A stretch of DNA of 64,000 nucleotides from an uncultured Opitutia bacterium (lineage in GTDB: Bacteria; Verrucomicrobiota; Verrucomicrobiia; Opitutales; Opitutaceae): contig CAIPAH010000022.1 of NCBI GenBank assembly GCA_903862955.1, positions 124,001 to 188,000 of the forward strand, in the 5' to 3' direction. Numbering within the stretch: position 1 is the first letter of the stretch; each line of letters opens with the position of its first letter. Shown here piece after piece: positions 26,359 to 35,260 of the stretch. The position numbers were made by a program, and so were the translations under genes. Below the pieces are notes generated by a model that saw only the letters and a list, made by a program, of their open reading frames with translations, was not told where the DNA came from and ran no database searches.

Positions 26359-28461
26359 TTAGCGCGGGGCGTGAACGTGTCGATGCAGCCAGCCCACGAG
26401 AGCAATTTCCGCGGCGGAGGACAATCCTTCAGCTAAAATCGTGCCGCGCGGTGTGCGCAGCCGCCCACACTGCGACCGGCCCAGCAAGCGCCCCGCCGCG
26501 TCGCGGGCACCCACCACGATCGCCGGCGTGCGGCCCAAGCGCAGCACCTCGGGGAGATCCACCGCGCCCAGGATCCCCGGGAAGAACACGTCCTGCGGCC
26601 AGGCCACCTTCGGCTCCGTCGCCAACCCAGCGAATTCCGCCAGGGGCTCGACGAGCACCAGCCCGCCCACTCCGCCCAGCAAGAACGATGCGAACGCAGC
26701 TACGTTCGCTCCCAGTCCGTGGCCGCCGAGGACGACCTGCTCTTGCCCAACGCCAAATTCCCGCCGCGCCCACGCCACGCAGCGCAGCGCTTCACGCACG
26801 CGCATCGCCATCAGCGAGTCGCCCGTCGCCGCGCTGACATACGCCAGCCAGCGGTCCACCCCGCCCCAGCCCACCACATCCCACGGCGACGGCGTCGGCC
26901 GCGTGTCGCCCCAGCCCGGCAGGTCCACCGTCAGCAGCGCGAGGGGCACGGCCCGCGCGGAAAAGAATCCCACCGCCCGGGTCAGCCAACCCCACTGGTG
27001 CAGCGAGGTCCAGCGCCCGCGGTCGTCGAAATAGACCAGCACCTGCTCGGGTTTCACCGGCGCGAGTCGCCGCACCACCGTCGCCGGCAATTCCCAATCG
27101 CGCCCGCCCCGCAGGCTGATCTCCGCCAGTGAATGCGTCCACAGTCGCGCTGTCCCGCCGCGAACTGCCCGCACCGGCCGCTCCTTCGCCGTGCCCTTCG
27201 GCCAGACCAGTTTCGCCAGGTTCTTCCGGCCGCGTGCCGCATTCGTCTCCGGCCGACGCGCCCGCGCCTCCGCCGCCACAAATTCCGCCATCGTCAGCCC
27301 CCGCGGCGGCCGGCATTCCAAACTCTCCTGCGGCAGCAACCGCACCTCCGGCACCTCCACCCGTGCCCCAGCCGCCTTCCCCATCGCCCATCTCCCATCG
27401 CCCATCGCCGCGGCGCCTGCACGCATCCAGCGCACAAATTCCACCGCCTGCGCCACCGTGTATTCGTGCCCGCAGTCGTCGATGAACACCCGCAGCCGGT
27501 CGACCAGCCCCGCGCCGGCGTAGGCTCGCCGCGCACTGGCGTCCAACGCGCGGAAATGCGCCGGCGTCATCACCGCGTCCCGTCGTCCCATCATCAGGAG
27601 CATCGGGCAAAAACGCGCCGCCAACAGCAGGTCAGCCAGGTTGATGCCGTCGCGATAGCCCCCGAACGACTGCGTCTCCGGGCACGCCGCGTAGCCATTG
27701 CGGATGGGATGCAACGACTCGGGCAGCCCGAAGCACGACGCCCCCACGATGCGCACGCGCGGATCCACGATTGCGCCGCAGATCGACGTCATCCCGCCGC
27801 CCGACACGCCCGTCATCGCCACGCCGCCACGCGCATCCACGTCCGGCCGCCCCACCGAGTAGTCCACCGCCCGCACCGCGTCCGCGAGGAAGAACGCCAT
27901 CGGGTTGTGCCCGCCCAGGTAGCAACGCACGCCGTCGGTGAAATGGTCATTGCCCGCCGTCTTTTCCCCGAAACCCGGCGGATCGAAGGAGACCGTCAGA
28001 AAGCCGTTGGCCGCGAACACCTGTGGCGGGAACTGTTCGCTCGGGTTGTATTTTCCGTTGTGCCCCACCGGCATGATCACCGCGCGCCAGGGTGGCGCCC
28101 AGCGGCGCGGGTCCGGTTTCCACACCGTCGCGTTCACCCACCAGCCGGGCAGCGACTCGAACAGCACGTTTTCCACGCTGAAGCCGCGAAACGTCCGCTC
28201 CGACACCCGCCGCACCCGCACCGGCCCGCGCACGGCGGGAAAGCCCACGCTGCGCAGCGACGTGACGAAGTTCGCCCGCACGCCCGCGCCGTAGCGGCGC
28301 CACTCCGCCGGGGTTTTCAGCTTCGCCCGCGCCGCCTCCCGCGCCGCCAGCTGGCCCAGCGCCGTGGCGGCAATCCGCCGCCGCAGCATCCCGCGCAGGT
28401 CGCCCGCAGGCGCCGGCGGCTGAAAGAGCGGCTCGATGTCCCGGATGTCGTCGGTGGCCAT
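26359..28461 (-). CDS. Tandem alpha/beta-hydrolase (acetyl-xylan-esterase-like); second domain without nucleophile
   Basis: From MATDD the protein has 700 residues. The first alpha/beta-hydrolase domain (about 60-345) has the oxyanion region MPVGHNGKYNP, nucleophile Ser220 in GVSGGG, Asp295 in GRRDAVM and His332 in DDCGHEY. The second domain (about 440-695) keeps the fold (LPGWGDTRP, VLGGHGLGANVAAF) but Gly582 stands where the Ser should be. The linker holds the repeat-derived AAMGDGRWAMGK. It is probably an esterase acting on acylated plant polysaccharide or a related ester. It is the first gene of the operon with the amidohydrolase pair. A start at 28476 is possible but would fall inside a palindromic repeat. 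Confidence 0.82.
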   Translation of the reverse strand: MATDDIRDIEPLFQPPAPAGDLRGMLRRRIAATALGQLAAREAARAKLKTPAEWRRYGAGVRANFVTSLRSVGFPAVRGPVRVRRVSERTFRGFSVENVLFESLPGWWVNATVWKPDPRRWAPPWRAVIMPVGHNGKYNPSEQFPPQVFAANGFLTVSFDPPGFGEKTAGNDHFTDGVRCYLGGHNPMAFFLADAVRAVDYSVGRPDVDARGGVAMTGVSGGGMTSICGAIVDPRVRIVGASCFGLPESLHPIRNGYAACPETQSFGGYRDGINLADLLLAARFCPMLLMMGRRDAVMTPAHFRALDASARRAYAGAGLVDRLRVFIDDCGHEYTVAQAVEFVRWMRAGAAAMGDGRWAMGKAAGARVEVPEVRLLPQESLECRPPRGLTMAEFVAAEARARRPETNAARGRKNLAKLVWPKGTAKERPVRAVRGGTARLWTHSLAEISLRGGRDWELPATVVRRLAPVKPEQVLVYFDDRGRWTSLHQWGWLTRAVGFFSARAVPLALLTVDLPGWGDTRPTPSPWDVVGWGGVDRWLAYVSAATGDSLMAMRVREALRCVAWARREFGVGQEQVVLGGHGLGANVAAFASFLLGGVGGLVLVEPLAEFAGLATEPKVAWPQDVFFPGILGAVDLPEVLRLGRTPAIVVGARDAAGRLLGRSQCGRLRTPRGTILAEGLSSAAEIALVGWLHRHVHAPR
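27379..27409. repeat. Short tandem repeat CCCATCG/CCCATCT inside the esterase gene
   Basis: Four near-identical units (CCCATCGCCCATCTCCCATC and on) lie in the linker between the two hydrolase domains. They are in frame and encode GDGRWAMG-like residues. The unit style is that of the intergenic tandem-word elements in this window. Confidence 0.7.
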
Positions 28462-28471
28462 CGCTTGTCTC

Positions 28472-28529
28472 GTCATTGCGAACGCGAGCAACTCGTCCGC
28501 GCTCTGCTGGCCGGCAGAGTCGCAATGAC
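28472..28529. repeat. Palindromic repeat with GTCATTGCGA ends
   Basis: GTCATTGCGA at 28472-28481 is matched by TCGCAATGAC at 28520-28529, with an inner CTCTGC/GCAGAG hairpin. It lies between the divergent esterase and GH51 genes. GTCATTGCGA-ended palindromes are a common dispersed repeat type in bacteria. Confidence 0.7.
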
Positions 28530-28621
28530 AGGCGGGGAAAAAGCCATGACAGGTCAGACAATTGGCTTGGTCCGCCAACCGAGCCAAGGCTAGTTTTCCC
28601 GCCGGAGCTCCCCACCCCTCG

Positions 28622-30142
28622 ATGAATCCGGACCACATCGTCCTCGCCGTGGCCGCCGACCAACCGGGCCCGAAAATCAGCCGGCACATTTTCGGGCAGT
28701 TTGCCGAGCACCTCGGCAAATGCGTCTACGAGGGCATCTGGATCGGCGAGGACTCGCCCATCCCCAACGTCCGCGGCATCCGCTCCGACGTCGTGGCCGC
28801 CCTGCGGGCGATCAAGGTCCCAAATCTGCGCTGGCCGGGCGGCTGCTTCGCCGACGCCTACCACTGGCGCAATGGCATCGGCCCTCGGGCGCACCGCCCG
28901 CTGATGCGCAACGACACCTGGGGCCTCATCGAGACCAACGCGTTCGGCACGCACGAGTTCCTCGACCTCTGCGCGCAGGTCGGCTGCGAGCCTGTGATCT
29001 GCGGCAACCTCGGCAGCGGCACCGTGCAGGAGATGCGCGACTGGGTGGAATATCTCAACGCGCCCGTCGGCACCGTCCTCGCCAACGAGCGCGCCGCCAA
29101 CGGCCACCCCGCGCCCTACGGCGTGCGCTTCTGGGGCGTCGGCAACGAGAGCTGGGGCTGCGGCGGCGTGATGCGCCCCGAGTATTACGCCGACGAGTTC
29201 CGCCGCTACTCCAACTTCCTCGGCAACTACGAAAAAACCCGCCTCTACCGCGTCGCCACCGGCCCGGCCGTGGACAATTACGCGTGGACCGAGGTCATCA
29301 TGCGCGAATGCACCAACCCGCCCTACAACGGCGCGGTCATGGACGGGCTCTCGCTGCACTACTACATGAACGGCCTCACCCCGCCCGGCAAAGTCGCGCG
29401 CTCGATGCCGACCACGGACTTCGGCGCCGACGACTGGAACCGCGTCATGGCGCACGGCTGGTTCCTCGACGAACTCCTCACGAAGCACAGCGCGATCATG
29501 GACCGCCACGATCCGGACCATCGCATCGGCCTCGTCGTCGACGAATGGGGCGCCTGGTATCTCAACGACTCCGGCCGGCCCGCGAACGAGTATTTCCAGC
29601 AGCAGACCATCCGCGACGCCGTCCTCGCCGCGCTGACACTCAACCTCTTCATCGCCCACGCCGAGCGCGTGTCCATGGCCAACGTCGCGCAAGTCATCAA
29701 CGTGCTCCACTCGATGATCCTGACCTACGGCGAGAAGATGGTCTGCACGCCCAGCTGGCACGTCTTCGGCATGTATGCCCCGCACCAGGACGCCGCGCGT
29801 CTCCCCGTCACGAGCAACGCCCCCCTGCTCCACCACGAGGACGGCTCCTACCCCCGCGTCTCCGCCACCGCCTCCCGCGCCGCCGACGGCGCCATCACCG
29901 TCACCCTCGCCCACACCGACCCCGCCCAGCCCGTCACCATCGAGCTCACGCTCACGGGCCTGCCCTCCGAAGCTTCAGCGAAGGAGGGCAAAATCCTGGT
30001 CGCTCCAAAACTAACCGCGATCAACACCCCGGACGCCCCCAACCAAGTCGCCGCCAAGCCGTGGACGGATTTCAGTTTCGATGGCACCACGCTCATCGCG
30101 ACGCTGCCCCCGGGCTGCGTGGCGGCGGCGACGTTTAGGTAG
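28622..30142 (+). CDS. Alpha-L-arabinofuranosidase, glycoside hydrolase family 51
   Basis: The MNPDH start gives 506 residues, the usual length of intracellular GH51 enzymes. The family signatures are RWPGGCFADAYHWRNGIGP, the acid/base Glu176 in WGVGNESWG and the nucleophile Glu308 in VVDEWGAWY, on a TIM barrel followed by a C-terminal beta-sandwich. There is no signal peptide, so it acts in the cytoplasm on imported arabinose-containing oligosaccharides. It is divergent from the esterase operon and separated by a palindromic repeat, which makes joint regulation plausible. The ORF-track start 60 bases upstream is not conserved. Confidence 0.96.
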   Translation: MNPDHIVLAVAADQPGPKISRHIFGQFAEHLGKCVYEGIWIGEDSPIPNVRGIRSDVVAALRAIKVPNLRWPGGCFADAYHWRNGIGPRAHRPLMRNDTWGLIETNAFGTHEFLDLCAQVGCEPVICGNLGSGTVQEMRDWVEYLNAPVGTVLANERAANGHPAPYGVRFWGVGNESWGCGGVMRPEYYADEFRRYSNFLGNYEKTRLYRVATGPAVDNYAWTEVIMRECTNPPYNGAVMDGLSLHYYMNGLTPPGKVARSMPTTDFGADDWNRVMAHGWFLDELLTKHSAIMDRHDPDHRIGLVVDEWGAWYLNDSGRPANEYFQQQTIRDAVLAALTLNLFIAHAERVSMANVAQVINVLHSMILTYGEKMVCTPSWHVFGMYAPHQDAARLPVTSNAPLLHHEDGSYPRVSATASRAADGAITVTLAHTDPAQPVTIELTLTGLPSEASAKEGKILVAPKLTAINTPDAPNQVAAKPWTDFSFDGTTLIATLPPGCVAAATFR

Positions 30143-30152
30143 AGCGTCGCGC

Positions 30153-30932
30153 CTACTTCCTCGCTTCCGGCACCACTTCCGGCGTGCCCACGTTCACTTT
30201 GCCCTCAGGCACCGGGGTCCAGAATTTCACTTCCTTCTCCCGTTCGATGGGCTTGTCGAAATAGGGCGCGCCTTTCTCCAGCAGCGTGGCGCTGATCGCG
30301 TTGAGGTCGCGGTGGTCGGCGTCGTCCGAATACATCGTCGTCATCCACAGCACCAGCGGCTTCGCCTTGGGATCGGCCGGCGGCGGGTATTTGAATGCCG
30401 ACACCTGGATCGCCACCTTCTCGTAGTTCAGCGCCGCCGTCTTGTCCCGCAGGCCCACGAAGCTCTTGTGGTCGACGATCGGGGAGAAGGGCACGGTGTC
30501 CGACAGGTTGGACGGCGCCCGTATGCCCCGCCGGTAATCGTTAATCGGCAGCGAGTCCGGATCCAGGTAGGGATTGATCAGCATGCCCCGGCCATAGAGC
30601 GCGGTGATGACGATTTCGGGCTTCTCATCCTTGCCAATCGGGCGAAATCCCTGCTGCTGCAGCACCCGGTTCAATTGGTCCGCGATGGCCCGCGCGTTGA
30701 CCGGCTTCACCAGTTTTTCGCCGGTGTTGACCGGCTTGACGCTCGCGAGGAAATACCGCCGCAGGCGCTTGTTTTGGTCCTGCGCATACGCCGCGTCCTT
30801 GTCCCGCTTCCCCTTCTCCGTCTTGTCGATGCCGGAGCGAACGGCGACTTCCATGTTTTCGGTCACGCCCACCGCGTAGGCGCCCAGTGACATCAGCCCG
30901 GCGAGCAATCCGGCGAAGAGGTATTTTTTCAT
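30153..30932 (-). CDS. Exported protein of unknown function (DUF4136-like pattern)
   Basis: The 259-residue protein has a clear signal peptide (MKKYLFAGLLAGLMSLGAYA) with an Ala-x-Ala-type cleavage site. The mature part includes a segment with ADQLNRVLQQQGFRPIG and KPEIVITALYGRG that recalls the lipoprotein-like DUF4136 pattern, but the lipobox Cys is absent. It is probably periplasmic. It converges on the GH51 gene with 10 bases between stops. Function is unknown. Confidence 0.7.
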   Translation of the reverse strand: MKKYLFAGLLAGLMSLGAYAVGVTENMEVAVRSGIDKTEKGKRDKDAAYAQDQNKRLRRYFLASVKPVNTGEKLVKPVNARAIADQLNRVLQQQGFRPIGKDEKPEIVITALYGRGMLINPYLDPDSLPINDYRRGIRAPSNLSDTVPFSPIVDHKSFVGLRDKTAALNYEKVAIQVSAFKYPPPADPKAKPLVLWMTTMYSDDADHRDLNAISATLLEKGAPYFDKPIEREKEVKFWTPVPEGKVNVGTPEVVPEARK

Positions 30933-30989
30933 CGAACAGCAGCCAAACCGATCTCACCTAGACGGTCAAGGCTAGGGATTCGCTCGCCC

Positions 30990-31035
30990 GTAGGTCGGGC
31001 TTTACGCCCGATATCGGGGATAAACCCCGACCTAC
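30990..31035. repeat. REP-like hairpin, GTAGGTCGGG type (compact copy)
   Basis: GTAGGTCGGGCTTTACGCCC is followed by a mirror half ending CCCCGACCTAC. It is the same as the element at 2091-2150 without that copy's 14-base insertion. It lies between two minus-strand genes, just after the M20 peptidase stop, where it may terminate transcription. Confidence 0.85.
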
Positions 31036-31041
31036 GTCTTT

Positions 31042-32196
31042 TCATGCCCCCGCGGGCGCGCGCAGCAGGTCCAGGTAAACCGCCGCCGCCGTCTTCAGCT
31101 GGTCCAGCGCGATCCACTCGTCCTTCGTGTGCGCCTGCGCGAGGTCGCCGGGGCCGAATACCACCGTCGGCGCGCCGGCCGCGGCGTAATGGCTCGCGTC
31201 GGTCACATACGGCGCACCGCGCCCGGTCGCATCGCAGCCATGGCGCGTCAGCACGGGGCTGATCCACTGGTGAAAGGCCCGGCCCGGCTTGTCGTCCATC
31301 GCGGGCACGACGTAGAGCGAGTCGTGCTCGACGGTGTGACCCGCCAGCGCGGCATCGCGTTCGCGCAGCACCTGCTCGGGGGTTTCGCCCGGCACCGTGC
31401 GGCGGTCCACCTCGATCTCGCAGAGCGCGGGAATGATGTTCACCGCCGTGCCGCCGCGGATGACATTCACGCTCGCCGCCGCCCGGCCCGTCAGCGGGTG
31501 GGCCCGCGTGACCGACGGCACGTATTTCGATTCCAAGGTCTCCACCACCCGCAGCATCGCGGAGATCGCCGACACGCCTTTGCTCGGGTCCGCCGAATGC
31601 GCCGCGCGCCCGCGCGTCGTGGTCTTCCACCGGATCACGCCGTTGTGCGCCACGACCGGCCGCAGCAGCGTGGGCTCGCCCACAATTACGCCGCGCAATT
31701 TCGGCAAGAATTCCTTCAGCTCCGTCTTCGCGAAGGCCATCGCGCCCGTCATGCGGACCTCCTCGTCCACGATGAACGCCAGCGCGGCGTTCCGCGGACG
31801 CCTCGCGTCGCGGGCGTATTCGCGCAGCGCCCACAGCATCGCCGCGCCCGAGCCCTTGGTGTCGCACGCCCCGCGGCCCCACAGCCGGCCGCCCTCGATC
31901 TTCCCGCCGTGCGGCGCGATCGTCATGCCCGCCACGCTCACCGTGTCGAGGTGGCTCTCGAACAGCAGCCACTCGCCGCCCGGCACCGGCTCGCAGGTGA
32001 TGATCAGGTTGCGCGCCGCACTGGCGCTCCCCGGCACGGGCCCGCGACGGGTTTGCAGGCCCCAGCCGCGCGCCAGCCTCTCGAGGTGCGCTGCAAGTTT
32101 CTCCTCCCCATCCGCCGCCCCGCCCACGAGGGGGTTCACAGTGTCAAACGACACCATCTGCGCGAGCAGTTCCTCGAACGATGTGGGGACATTCAT
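31042..32196 (-). CDS. M20 family metallopeptidase (ArgE/DapE-like deacylase)
   Basis: With the MNVPTSF start the product has 384 residues. The dizinc motifs are intact: His82 and Asp84 in SHLDTV, Asp112 in GRGACDTKGS, the catalytic Glu145-Glu146 in DEEVR, Glu in VGEPT and the C-terminal His in AHTKDEW. An insertion domain for dimerisation lies between. The family removes acyl or aminoacyl groups from amino acids or small peptides in the cytoplasm. The substrate cannot be told. The extra N-terminus in the ORF track runs through a palindromic element and is not coding. Confidence 0.9.
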   Translation of the reverse strand: MNVPTSFEELLAQMVSFDTVNPLVGGAADGEEKLAAHLERLARGWGLQTRRGPVPGSASAARNLIITCEPVPGGEWLLFESHLDTVSVAGMTIAPHGGKIEGGRLWGRGACDTKGSGAAMLWALREYARDARRPRNAALAFIVDEEVRMTGAMAFAKTELKEFLPKLRGVIVGEPTLLRPVVAHNGVIRWKTTTRGRAAHSADPSKGVSAISAMLRVVETLESKYVPSVTRAHPLTGRAAASVNVIRGGTAVNIIPALCEIEVDRRTVPGETPEQVLRERDAALAGHTVEHDSLYVVPAMDDKPGRAFHQWISPVLTRHGCDATGRGAPYVTDASHYAAAGAPTVVFGPGDLAQAHTKDEWIALDQLKTAAAVYLDLLRAPAGA

Positions 32197-32215
32197 AAAC
32201 GATCCGTAAATACCT

Positions 32216-32286
32216 GCCCGCGAATCGCGCGAATAGACACGAAATAGACCGGGAGATTCGCGGTCATTCGCGTGATTCGCGGGGAG
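32216..32286. repeat. Loose palindrome, CGCGAAT-word type
   Basis: The left arm TGCCCGCGAATCGCGCGAAT and the right arm, read in reverse complement as TCCCCGCGAATCACGCGAAT, enclose 13 bases. Each arm has three CGCGAA-like words spaced 9-10 bases. It separates the aldolase and peptidase genes. Confidence 0.82.
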
Positions 32287-32302
32287 ATTCCGTGGAAGCG
32301 CC

Positions 32303-33349
32303 TCATGCCAGCCACTTGTCCCGATTCGCCGCGACAAACGCGTCGTCCGTCAACTCCGGGTAAGCCTTCGCCACGCGCGTCAGTTCCTCGGCCTGGCCGG
32401 GCGAGAGCACTTCGTGCGGGTTCAAACAATTAATCGTCGGCACCAGCCCGCCGCGTCGCAGCACTTCCAGGATGCCCGGGATGCAGCCCTTGAACCCGTT
32501 TGCTGAGTCGAACAGCGCAGCGTTCATGTCCGTCACCGCGATCGCCTTTTCCAGCCAGCGCGCGTCCAGCGTGGCGGACGTCCGCGCCTGCTTGATCTCC
32601 TCCAGCAGCTGCACCGCCGCGCGGGTCCAGACGCCCCAGTGACCCAGCAGGCCGCCCACGATGCGGCGCGTCACCTGAGTGCCATTCCGCTCGAAGGTGA
32701 AAGGCGTGAAGAGGTCCACCACGATGCTGTCGTCGTTGCCGGTGTAGAGCGCGATGTCCTCGCGGCCCGACTCTGCCAGCGCCCGCATCACGTCGATCGT
32801 CTGGTAGCGGTTGAACGGTGCGAGCTTGATTGCGACCACGTTCGGGATCTCCGCGAACTTCCGCCAGAACGAGTAGCCCAACAGCCGTCCGCCCGCCGCC
32901 GGCTGCAGGTAGAAGCCCACGATCGGATACACCTCCGCCACGCGACGGCAGTGCGCGATCATCGCATCCTCGGTGTCGTTCTTGAACGCCGCCATGCTCA
33001 GCAGGCCGGCTTGGTAGCCGAGCGACTTCGCCAGCTCCGCCTCCTTCACCGCCTGCTCCGTGCGTCCGCAAACGCCGGAAATCTTGATGAATGGCCGCGG
33101 CTGCTTTTTCAGCTCCTCGTCGATCGTCCGCGCGGCGAGTTCGAGCACCGGCTTGAACAAGCCGTGCTGCGGTTCGCGGATCTCGAACTGCGTCGAGTGC
33201 ACGCCGACGGCGAGGCCACCGACGCCCGCCGCGACGTAGTAGCGGGTGATGGCGCGCTGGTGGCGCTCGGAGAATTTGCGCTGCGCATCGAGGGCGAGCG
33301 GCTGGGCCGGGATGACGTGGCCGGTGTGGAGGTGGGCGCGGAGGTCCAT
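32303..33349 (-). CDS. Dihydrodipicolinate synthase/N-acetylneuraminate lyase family protein
   Basis: The product starting MDLRAHLHTG has 348 residues and the class I aldolase pattern: Tyr147 in VGFYLQP and a Schiff-base Lys175 in NVVAIKLAPF. It is longer than DapA (about 290) by an extended C-terminal helical part. Members use pyruvate or a related oxo-acid to cleave or make sugar acids. The genomic setting (epimerase 2 bases upstream, sugar-acid dehydratases downstream in the region) favours breakdown of a keto-deoxy sugar acid rather than lysine synthesis. The upstream part of the long ORF-track frame is a shadow of the epimerase gene. Confidence 0.85.
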   Translation of the reverse strand: MDLRAHLHTGHVIPAQPLALDAQRKFSERHQRAITRYYVAAGVGGLAVGVHSTQFEIREPQHGLFKPVLELAARTIDEELKKQPRPFIKISGVCGRTEQAVKEAELAKSLGYQAGLLSMAAFKNDTEDAMIAHCRRVAEVYPIVGFYLQPAAGGRLLGYSFWRKFAEIPNVVAIKLAPFNRYQTIDVMRALAESGREDIALYTGNDDSIVVDLFTPFTFERNGTQVTRRIVGGLLGHWGVWTRAAVQLLEEIKQARTSATLDARWLEKAIAVTDMNAALFDSANGFKGCIPGILEVLRRGGLVPTINCLNPHEVLSPGQAEELTRVAKAYPELTDDAFVAANRDKWLA

Positions 33350-33351
33350 GA

Positions 33352-34380
33352 TCAGAATTTGCCGTCGCGGGTTTCGAAGTGGGTGGGCTTGCCCAGCAGC
33401 TTGCCGCCGACGCGCAGGTGGTCGGCGATCATCGCGATGAGCTGGTCGAGCGACACGGTGGTCGGGCCGAACAGCCGGAGCGACTCGCTCGCATCGGAGT
33501 GCCACGCCGTCGGCGCCGGCGTGCCGGTGAGGATCGGCGTCTTGTTGAAAACCTTCCCGAAGCGTTCGGCCGCATCCTTCAGTGTGACCTTTTCCGCGCC
33601 GGTGACGTTCAGCAGCTTCGGCGGATTCGCCACGTGCTGCAGGCACTGGATGGCCCGCGCGCAGGCATCGCCCTGCCAGATGAAATTGAAGACGTTCATC
33701 GTGATGTCCACCGGCTGGCCGGCGAGGACGCGCTGACCGATGTCCACCAGCACGCCGTAGCGCAACTCGACCGAGTAGTTCAACCGATACATCAGCTGCT
33801 TCGTGCCGTATTTGCGCGCGTAATGAGTGAACACCCGCTCGCGCCCCACACAGGTGCTGGCGTATTCGCCCACGAACGCCACCGGCGTCGCCTCCGTCGC
33901 GCCGCGGCCGTCCACGGGCGTGAACGGATAAACGCAGCCCGTCGAGAAGACCACGAGGCGCGACGCTCGGAACTTCGGCGCCACCAGCGAGGGCACGACC
34001 GTGTTTTGGATCCACGTCTCGTCCGGCGCCGAGTCCGTGCCGAACTTCTGGCCGGCCAGGTATTCCACGTTCGCCACCTCGGGCAGCTTCGCCACCTGCG
34101 CTGGATCCGCGAGGTCACACGAGAGCGGCAGCACGCCGCAGATCTCGAGCTCCCGCTTCGCCTCGGGTCGGCTGAACCGCGACACGCCGTAAACCTTCGC
34201 CTGCTTGCCCGCGGCATCGAGCGCGCGCCGCAGCATCACCGCGGTGCTCGTGCCCATCTTGCCGCCCACGCCGAGCACCATGTAGTCGCCGTCGAGCTGT
34301 TTGACGGCCTCGATGGCGCCCGCGGTGGGCGTCGAGAGCAGCTGTTCAATCGCGTGGTCGTCGAGGGAAGTTTGCGCCAT
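33352..34380 (-). CDS. NAD-dependent epimerase/dehydratase-like protein, atypical active site
   Basis: The MAQTSLDD start yields 342 residues. A Rossmann motif (MVLGVGGKMGTSTAV) and the extended-SDR blocks STGCVYPFTP and SVELRYGVLVDIGQRVL are present. The Lys of the catalytic YxxxK is replaced: the frame reads EYASTCVGRE, with Cys four residues after Tyr. It may be a reductase or binding protein rather than a normal epimerase. It lies two bases before the aldolase gene, is transcribed with it, and is divergent from the amidohydrolase pair at 34479. Confidence 0.78.
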   Translation of the reverse strand: MAQTSLDDHAIEQLLSTPTAGAIEAVKQLDGDYMVLGVGGKMGTSTAVMLRRALDAAGKQAKVYGVSRFSRPEAKRELEICGVLPLSCDLADPAQVAKLPEVANVEYLAGQKFGTDSAPDETWIQNTVVPSLVAPKFRASRLVVFSTGCVYPFTPVDGRGATEATPVAFVGEYASTCVGRERVFTHYARKYGTKQLMYRLNYSVELRYGVLVDIGQRVLAGQPVDITMNVFNFIWQGDACARAIQCLQHVANPPKLLNVTGAEKVTLKDAAERFGKVFNKTPILTGTPAPTAWHSDASESLRLFGPTTVSLDQLIAMIADHLRVGGKLLGKPTHFETRDGKF

Positions 34381-34478
34381 GAAAGTGAGCCTCGCACTGT
34401 GCGTGCCACGAACGGCCTTGTCACTCCGTTTTCTGTCGCATAGCTTCACGCAATCCGGCCCGATCGAGCTGCTTCACC

Positions 34479-35252
34479 ATGCGCATCATTGATGTCCACA
34501 CCCACCCGGTTTTCGGCACCAAGGCCACCCCGGCCCAGCTCCAGCGCTGGATCGACCACGGCCGCCGCCACCACATCGTCCACATGATCGTGCTCGGCGA
34601 CGTGCTGCTGTTCGGCCCGACGCCGAACGCCGCACAACTGCGCCACATCAACGACGACACCGCGCGGGCCGCGCGCCTTTTTCCCGACTATTTCACCGCC
34701 TTCTGCTACCTCAACCCGCTCCTCGGTGAACGCGCCGTGATGCGCGAGGTCGAGCGCTGCGTCGCCCAGCCGGGTTTCCGCGGCATCAAGCTCGAGATCG
34801 CCAACAACGCCGCGCATCCGTGCATGCGCCACGTCGCCAAGGCCGCCCGCACCTTCAATTTGCCGGTGCTGCAGCACAGCTGGAGCGTCGTCAATATCCG
34901 CAACAGCCAGCACCAGAGCGATCCGAGCACGACCGCGCTGTTCGCGCGCCGGAATCCCGACGTGAAGATCATCATGGCCCACCTCACCGGCATCGGCTTC
35001 CGCGGCGTGCTCGAGGCCAAGGGCCTGCCCAATCTCTACGTCGACACGTCCGGCGGCTTTCCCGAGGAGGGCCTGATCGAGTATGCCGCCGAGCACCTCG
35101 GCGCCGACCACGTGCTCTACGGCTCCGACCTGCCGATTCGCGAGAACAGCGTCACGATCGGCCGCATCCTCGGCGCCCGGATCTCCGCCGCCGACAAGCA
35201 GCGCATGCTCTTCGGCAACACCGCCCGCCTGCTCAACCTTCCGCTCAACTGA
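34479..35252 (+). CDS. Amidohydrolase_2 family metal-dependent hydrolase (intact)
   Basis: A 257-residue TIM-barrel enzyme with the full ligand set: HxH in RIIDVHTHPVFG, His in VLQHSW, His in IIMAHLTG and Asp in LYGSDLP. It should act as a lactonase, decarboxylase or amidase on a small acid. It is followed after 8 bases by a homologue with no metal ligands, the same arrangement as at 24794-26355. It is divergent from the epimerase gene. Confidence 0.88.
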   Translation: MRIIDVHTHPVFGTKATPAQLQRWIDHGRRHHIVHMIVLGDVLLFGPTPNAAQLRHINDDTARAARLFPDYFTAFCYLNPLLGERAVMREVERCVAQPGFRGIKLEIANNAAHPCMRHVAKAARTFNLPVLQHSWSVVNIRNSQHQSDPSTTALFARRNPDVKIIMAHLTGIGFRGVLEAKGLPNLYVDTSGGFPEEGLIEYAAEHLGADHVLYGSDLPIRENSVTIGRILGARISAADKQRMLFGNTARLLNLPLN

Positions 35253-35260
35253 GCCCCGCC

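Noticed and set aside
27379-27409. Possible CRISPR-like array
   Set aside because: Units are 7-10 bases with no spacers; it is a simple tandem repeat inside a gene.
27947-29914. 655-residue minus-strand ORF
   Set aside because: Most of it is antisense to the GH51 gene; only the other frames there carry family motifs.
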